A DNA stretch of 9,357 nucleotides, from assembly GCA_030044475.1 (NCBI GenBank), contig JASHVP010000190.1:1-9357 (forward strand), written 5' to 3'. Below, piece by piece: positions 5,651 to 9,357 of the stretch. The translations under genes were made by a program, and so were the position numbers. Source of the DNA: Thermoplasmata archaeon. GTDB taxonomy: Archaea; Thermoplasmatota; Thermoplasmata; Lutacidiplasmatales; UBA184. How positions within the stretch are numbered: the first letter of the stretch is position 1; each line of letters opens with the position of its first letter. Under the pieces are notes generated by a model that was not told the origin of the DNA, made no database searches, and saw only the letters and a list, made by a program, of their open reading frames with translations.

Positions 5651-7396
5651 TTGCCCGGCCGCGTCGTTCGAGGGCGCGTCGCGGGTCCGACAGTACATAG
5701 CCCGCGACGAGGTGCTGCGCGGCGGACCAAGGGAGGGAGCGGAACGGAGCGACGGTTCTCCTGGCGAGGACGCCCCCGGACGGCGCGCGACGGGGAGACG
5801 ATCCTCGAAGCGCTCGGACGCGACGGCCTGCCGTCGGTCGTCCGCTCGCCGCGGTACCATCGGCCGCGCGGGCCGACCTGCGGGGTCGGCCAGTGCACGG
5901 GGTGCCTGGTCCGGGTCAACGGCCGCCCGAACGTCCGGGCGTGCCGTCACATCGTCGCCGACGGCGACGCCGTCGAGACCGGGAACGCCTGGCCGTCCCC
6001 GACGTTCGACCTCCTCGGCGTGCTCGACGTCCTCTTCCCGTCCGGGATCGACACGCTCCACGGCTTCCGCCGTCCGCGGTTCCTCACCGGGCTCTACCAG
6101 CGGGTCGTGCGGCGGCTCTCCGGCTACAGCGCCCTGCCGGACGCCGGGGCCGCCCGGTGCCTCGCCGCCCCCGCCACGCGATGGACCGGCCCCACGGTGG
6201 TGGTCGGGGCGGGACGCGCCGGCCGCGCCGCGGTCCGTCGGCTCGTGGCGGCCGGGGAGCGGCCGCTCGTCCTCGACCGGGCGCTCCGGGTCCCGGAGGT
6301 GCCGGGCGCCGACCTGCTGCCCGGATCGACGGCGACGTTCCTCCCTCCGCCGTCCGGCGATCCCGACCGACCGTTCACCCTTCTCGGGTACTCCGAGCCG
6401 GCCCGCGGGTTCGCGGTCCGCGCCCGACGGGTCGTGGTCGCCACCGGCGGCTACGATGCCGGCCTGCTGTTCGGCGGGAACGACCGCCCGGGCGTCGTGA
6501 CGGCCGAGGGGGCGTTCGCCCTCACCCCGACGCCCGGCGCGGGTCCCCTCCGCCGGGCCGTGGTCATTGGGGGCGGGGACCGGGCGGCCGCCGCGATCGA
6601 CCGACTGCACGAGTCGGTCGTCGCCGTCGTCGCCCCGGGCGAGATCCGACCCGAGGTCGTGCGTCGGGCCTCGGAGCTCGGGGTCCCCCTCTTCCCGCGC
6701 ACGCTCGTCCGCAGCGTCGTTGGGCGCCGTCGGGTCCGGGGACTCCGGCTCGAGTCCCGGGGCGGCGGCGCCTCGTTCTCCGTCGACGGAGATTCCGTCG
6801 TCCTCGCGCACCGGCGGCTGCCGCACGCCCAGCTGTTCTTCCAGGCGGGCGCTCGGATGGGCTGGCGGGCCGGGACCGGCGCCTACTACCCCGAGGTGAG
6901 CGACGCCGGCGCGACGTCCGTCCCGGGACTGTACGCGGCGGGCACGGGAGCCGGCGTCGTTCCCGACGACGCGGAGGCGAGCGGCGAGCGGGCCGCCGCG
7001 GCCGCGCTCGCGGCGCCGATCGACGGACCGCCGCCGCGGTGGATTCCCCGCGACGGCCCCTCGGAGATGGAAGGGTACTACCGGGAACTCCTCGCCGGGC
7101 CCCGACCGGGCCGCTGGGTCGCGTGCCCGTGCGAGGACGTGCTGCTCGGGGAGATCGAGGAGGCGCACCGGGCCGGCTATCGGGGGATCGAGGTGGTGAA
7201 ACGGTACACGGGCGTCGGGACGGGGCTCTGCCAGGGTCGGTACTGCCTCCCCGACACGTTGCTCCTCCTCGCCCGGCTGGAGCAGCGGTCGCCCCCTGAG
7301 GTCGGGTACATCACGCAACGTCCGCCCGTCCACCCGACCCCCCTCGCCGCGCTGGCGGCGCTGCGGGACGAGTTCCCCGCGGAGGCGACCCCGTGA
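5651..7396 (+). CDS. Sarcosine-oxidase/HcnAB-like dehydrogenase alpha subunit ([2Fe-2S]-FAD-[2Fe-2S])
   Basis: Coordinates give the ORF from its only in-frame TTG (581 codons); the true start is probably near 5744. Counted from that TTG, residues 33-105 are a plant-type [2Fe-2S] domain with cysteines 77, 82, 85 and 98 (C-x4-C-x2-C-x12-C) after the HRPRG motif (70-74) seen in sarcosine oxidase alpha. An FAD Rossmann motif GAGRAG is at 186-191, an ATGGYD segment at 264-269 and a second nucleotide motif VVIGGG at 304-309. A BFD-like [2Fe-2S] end has C492, C494, C527 and C532 (C-x-C-x32-C-x4-C). This equals HcnA and HcnB (or the OoxA/LhpF-type small subunit and its flavoprotein) fused in one chain, shorter than bacterial SoxA of about 1000 residues. 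It should accept electrons from the beta subunit encoded downstream (GTGA overlap) and hand them to a carrier. The substrate (sarcosine, proline, hydroxyproline, glycine or an opine) cannot be read from the sequence. Confidence 0.9.
   Translation: MPGRVVRGRVAGPTVHSPRRGAARRTKGGSGTERRFSWRGRPRTARDGETILEALGRDGLPSVVRSPRYHRPRGPTCGVGQCTGCLVRVNGRPNVRACRHIVADGDAVETGNAWPSPTFDLLGVLDVLFPSGIDTLHGFRRPRFLTGLYQRVVRRLSGYSALPDAGAARCLAAPATRWTGPTVVVGAGRAGRAAVRRLVAAGERPLVLDRALRVPEVPGADLLPGSTATFLPPPSGDPDRPFTLLGYSEPARGFAVRARRVVVATGGYDAGLLFGGNDRPGVVTAEGAFALTPTPGAGPLRRAVVIGGGDRAAAAIDRLHESVVAVVAPGEIRPEVVRRASELGVPLFPRTLVRSVVGRRRVRGLRLESRGGGASFSVDGDSVVLAHRRLPHAQLFFQAGARMGWRAGTGAYYPEVSDAGATSVPGLYAAGTGAGVVPDDAEASGERAAAAALAAPIDGPPPRWIPRDGPSEMEGYYRELLAGPRPGRWVACPCEDVLLGEIEEAHRAGYRGIEVVKRYTGVGTGLCQGRYCLPDTLLLLARLEQRSPPEVGYITQRPPVHPTPLAALAALRDEFPAEATP
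5693..5700 (+). promoter_or_regulatory. Candidate TATA element of the flavoprotein operon
   Basis: GTACATAG lies in the divergent region. A start site about 26 bp downstream would fall near 5722, just before the purine-rich Shine-Dalgarno-like stretch at 5732-5737. If this is the promoter, the TTG at 5651 is not in the transcript and cannot be the start codon. The palindromic TATA box at 5637-5644 is the competing candidate. Confidence 0.4.
5732..5737 (+). promoter_or_regulatory. Shine-Dalgarno-like site before a probable ACG start (5744)
   Basis: GGAGGG is a strong match to the archaeal anti-Shine-Dalgarno sequence. Six bases downstream lies ACG at 5744-5746, in frame with the alpha subunit and at the place where homologous [2Fe-2S] domains begin. 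No ATG, GTG or TTG occurs in frame between 5654 and the cysteine motif, so this site bears on where translation starts. Confidence 0.45.
7381..7385 (+). promoter_or_regulatory. Ribosome binding site of the beta subunit gene
   Basis: GGAGG lies seven bases before the GTG at 7393, inside the last codons of the alpha gene. With the GTGA stop/start overlap at 7393-7396 this indicates translational coupling and fixes the GTG as the beta-subunit start. Confidence 0.75.
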
Positions 7397-8556
7397 CGCT
7401 CGCCCGCTCCGAGTACCGGACCATCGTCGTCGGCGCCGGGATCGTCGGGTTGTTCACCGCGTACCACCTCGCCCGCGCCGGCGCCGGCCCGATCCTCGTC
7501 GTCGATCGGGGGTTCCTCTCGAACGGGGGGTCCGGTCGGAACGGAGGCGGCGTCCGGCAGCAGTGGGAGACCCGGTCGACGATCCGCCTCGCCCGCGAGG
7601 CGGTCGCCGACTACCGGCGGTTCTCCTCGGAGTTCGGCTACAACATCTGGTTCCGCCAGGGCGGCTACCTGTTCCTCGCCGACTCCCCGACGGAGCTGGC
7701 GCGACTCGCGCGCGTCCACGCCGTGGTGCGCGCCGAGGGCCTGCCGTCCGAGCTGCTCGACGCGGACGCCGTCGGCGCGCGGCTCGACGGGCTCGCGCCG
7801 GGCGCCGTCCTCGGCGGTTCGTACCTCCGCTCCGACGGGACGCTCTACCCGTTCCCGGCGGTCTGGGGGGTGTACGAGGCGGCGCGTCGGCTCGGCGTCG
7901 AGGTCGCCCTCGGCGTCGACTGCCGGGGGGTGACCGTGCGCGACGGACGCGTCGCGGGCGTCGCCACCTCCGCGGGGACGGTCGCCACCGGCACCCTCGT
8001 GAACGCCGCCGGCGGCTGGTCGGGCGACCTCTCCCGGTCCGCGGGCCTGGACGTGCCGAACGTCGCCTCCCGGCACGAGATCCTCGCGACCGAGCCGACG
8101 AAGCCGTTCCTCGACCCGATGGTCGTCCGGGCGTCGGATGGCCTCTACTTCAGTCAGACGATGCGCGGCGAGCTCGTCGGCGGGCTCACGGTCCCCCATC
8201 CCCCGGGGACGGCGCGGGGCGTCCCCAGCTCCCCCCGCTTCCTGACGGCGATGGCCGGGGCGCTCGTCGGGCTCTGGCCGCGCCTCGGCGCGCTGGGCGT
8301 CCTCCGGGCGTGGACCGGCTTCTACGACGACACGCCGGACGGGCTCCCGATCGTCGGCGCCGACCCCCGCCTCGCCGGCTTCGTCCACGCGAACGGCTTC
8401 GGCGGCCACGGATTCATGCTCGCGCCGGCGGCGACACGTCGCGTCGCGGCCGCGGTCCTCGGCGAGCGGGTCGACCTCGACCCGGCCGAGTTCTCGCCAG
8501 GCCGCTTCGTGGGGCGGACGACGCCGACGACCGTCGAGCGGCTCCAGCTCGGCTGA
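7393..8556 (+). CDS. Sarcosine-oxidase/glycine-oxidase-like FAD dehydrogenase beta subunit (DAO family)
   Basis: A 387-residue protein of normal length for the family. The FAD-binding Rossmann motif GAGIVG is at residues 14-19, followed by SGRNGGGVRQQW (47-58), a signature of SoxB-like proteins. RHEILATEP (227-235), TGFYDDTPDGLPIVG (308-322) and HANGFGGHGFMLAP (332-345) match the substrate- and FAD-contacting segments of DAO-family sarcosine oxidase beta, dye-linked proline dehydrogenase beta and HcnC. It should carry the amine- or amino-acid-oxidising site and pass electrons to the alpha subunit. The histidine that holds covalent FMN in bacterial heterotetrameric sarcosine oxidase seems to be replaced by proline in the YPFPAVWG segment (152-159), so an FMN-bridged SoxA/B arrangement is unlikely. 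No gamma or delta subunit follows, so this resembles a two-gene dye-linked dehydrogenase more than a tetrahydrofolate-dependent sarcosine oxidase. The start is set by the ribosome site and the 4-bp overlap. Confidence 0.92.
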   Translation: MTLARSEYRTIVVGAGIVGLFTAYHLARAGAGPILVVDRGFLSNGGSGRNGGGVRQQWETRSTIRLAREAVADYRRFSSEFGYNIWFRQGGYLFLADSPTELARLARVHAVVRAEGLPSELLDADAVGARLDGLAPGAVLGGSYLRSDGTLYPFPAVWGVYEAARRLGVEVALGVDCRGVTVRDGRVAGVATSAGTVATGTLVNAAGGWSGDLSRSAGLDVPNVASRHEILATEPTKPFLDPMVVRASDGLYFSQTMRGELVGGLTVPHPPGTARGVPSSPRFLTAMAGALVGLWPRLGALGVLRAWTGFYDDTPDGLPIVGADPRLAGFVHANGFGGHGFMLAPAATRRVAAAVLGERVDLDPAEFSPGRFVGRTTPTTVERLQLG

Positions 8557-8570
8557 CGGCGCCCGCCACC

Positions 8571-8577
8571 GTTTTGG
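8571..8577 (+). promoter_or_regulatory. Candidate TATA-like element of the glycerate-kinase-like gene
   Basis: GTTTTGG is the only T-rich run in the 44-bp gap after the beta subunit. Its centre lies about 27 bp before the GTG at 8601, matching the leaderless spacing seen at 3031-3061. The match to a TATA box is weak, and the run could instead be a short T-rich terminator for the preceding operon, or serve both roles. Confidence 0.4.
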
Positions 8578-8600
8578 CTCCCTCGACCGCTCGGGCCGCC

Positions 8601-9357
8601 GTGATCGGTCCGTTCCCGTGGGACCCGTTCCTGCCGGGCGAGCCGGACCCGCGGGGGCCGGACCCGGTCCAGGCCGCTTCGTTCCGGGCAGCGATCACCG
8701 CCGCGGACGCGTACCGGTCGGTGCGCCTCGTCCTGCGGCGGGAGTCCGGCACGCTGCGCGTCGGCAACCGGTTCGTCGCCGACGGGCGGTATCGCGAGGT
8801 CGCGTTCGTCGCGGCGGGGAACGCCGCCCAGTCGATGGCGCTCGCCGCGCTCCACGTCTTCGGCGACCGGTTGACCCAGGGGTTCCTCGCCTCGCCCGAA
8901 CCGATCGCTCCCGAGCTGCCGTTCCGGGGGGTGCGCACCCCGCCGGGCTGGGGTCCCGCGAAGTCGGCGCCCGAGGCCGTCACCGCCGCGCTCGAGATGG
9001 TCGCGGAACTGCGGGACGGCGACCTGTTCCTCCTGTTGCTCTCCCCCGGCGCGATCCGGGCGTTCTCCGGCCCGCCGCCGGGGATGACGGACGAGGAGTT
9101 CGCCGCCGTGCTCGAGCGGGCGCACGCGGCCGGCGCCACCGCGGGGGAGGTCGCGCTGCTCGCCCGCGTCCTCGGGACCGGCGCGGTCGGCGGCCGTCTC
9201 GGGTCGCGCGTCGCGCACGGCGACGTCGCCACGTTCCTGGTCGACCGGGGCGACGGGGCGGCGCGGCTCGGCGGCGGTCCGATGCGGCCGGTCCACCCCG
9301 AGGAACGGACCGAGGCCCGGACGGTCGCGGAACGGACCGGGGTCGCGTCGGAGCTGC
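8601..9357 (+). CDS. Glycerate 2-kinase-like protein (DUF4147/MOFRL family), divergent active site, 3' end outside window
   Basis: The frame starts at GTG 8601 and is open for 252 codons to the right edge. It resembles the N-terminal (DUF4147) domain of GckA/MOFRL-type glycerate 2-kinases, which make 2-phosphoglycerate from glycerate and ATP. Seen here: an A-G-x-A-A-x-x-M-A segment (72-80) in a beta-strand/loop after the expected short N-terminal helices, GDRL followed by a GFL strand (88-96), a hydrophobic strand LFLLLLS (142-148) before a loop, and GGRL (197-200). Two expected motifs differ: the lysine of the family's GKAA motif is N74, and the SGGGS loop reads SPGAI (148-152). The RKHLS-x2-KGG region is also poorly kept. 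True glycerate kinase activity is therefore uncertain; this may be a divergent paralogue with another role. The start fits the T-rich element 27 bp upstream. A glycerate kinase would suit a glycine/serine catabolic setting beside the flavoprotein pair, but that link is inference. Confidence 0.7.
   Translation, partial: MIGPFPWDPFLPGEPDPRGPDPVQAASFRAAITAADAYRSVRLVLRRESGTLRVGNRFVADGRYREVAFVAAGNAAQSMALAALHVFGDRLTQGFLASPEPIAPELPFRGVRTPPGWGPAKSAPEAVTAALEMVAELRDGDLFLLLLSPGAIRAFSGPPPGMTDEEFAAVLERAHAAGATAGEVALLARVLGTGAVGGRLGSRVAHGDVATFLVDRGDGAARLGGGPMRPVHPEERTEARTVAERTGVASEL

Noticed and set aside
5609..7333. Upstream extension of the AbrB-PhoU frame on the minus strand, giving an apparent 933-residue protein
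   Set aside because: The extra part is antisense to the flavoprotein alpha gene, is low-complexity Arg/Gly/Pro-rich, and lies upstream of the TATA box at 5637-5644 and the AbrB start.
7177..9296. Minus-strand open frames of 270-410 codons opposite the beta subunit and the glycerate-kinase-like gene
   Set aside because: They lack recognisable motifs and are Arg/Gly/Pro-rich, while the plus strand encodes clear FAD-protein and kinase-fold motifs. They are shadows.
1..9357. CRISPR arrays, tRNA/rRNA genes, insertion sequences, long inverted repeats
   Set aside because: No regularly spaced repeats, tRNA-like cloverleaf sequences, transposase motifs or terminal inverted repeats were seen by eye. 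Short GC-rich palindromes are frequent but expected at this composition.

Overview
The window is very GC-rich and densely coding, and it looks archaeal. Short A/T islands that resemble TATA boxes lie about 26-28 bp upstream of start codons, suggesting leaderless or nearly leaderless transcripts. One gene is an AbrB-PhoU fusion of a type common in archaea. Another encodes a heavily sequon-decorated, C-terminally anchored kelch protein of a style seen in Thermoplasmata-like archaea. A high-GC Thermoplasmatota relative is my best guess, but it is inferred from style and not proven by any marker gene.

Layout, left to right. (1) The Pro/Ala-rich C-terminal tail of a + strand gene enters from the left edge and ends at 136. 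(2) Convergent to it is a large - strand gene (144-2891) for an exported, membrane-anchored kelch-propeller protein with about 31 N-glycosylation sequons. (3) After a 169-bp divergent promoter region there is a + strand pair: a 97-residue stand-alone Fur C-terminal domain with no winged helix (3061-3354), then an iron-alcohol-dehydrogenase-fold protein with most metal ligands replaced (3376-4524). (4) The - strand AbrB-PhoU regulator (4532-5608) converges on that pair with a 7-bp gap. (5) Divergent from it, a + strand pair encodes a sarcosine-oxidase/HcnABC-like flavoprotein dehydrogenase: an alpha subunit with plant-type [2Fe-2S], FAD and BFD-type [2Fe-2S] parts (ORF 5651-7396), and a DAO-family FAD beta subunit (7393-8556) overlapping it by GTGA. 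(6) A GTG-initiated glycerate 2-kinase-like gene (8601 to the right edge) has its own promoter-like element, and its expected active-site motifs are altered.

The alpha and beta flavoprotein genes form the clearest functional unit: oxidation of an unidentified amine, amino acid or imino acid, with electrons passed through iron-sulfur centres instead of directly to oxygen. The most unusual aspect is that three unrelated families here appear stripped of a defining feature: Fur without DNA-binding domain, Fe-ADH without its metal site, and glycerate kinase without its usual lysine and glycine-rich loop. All keep open frames and normal codon use, so they look like maintained, repurposed proteins and not decaying genes. 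No RNA genes, mobile elements, CRISPR arrays or long non-coding stretches were seen; the longest gap between genes is 169 bp.
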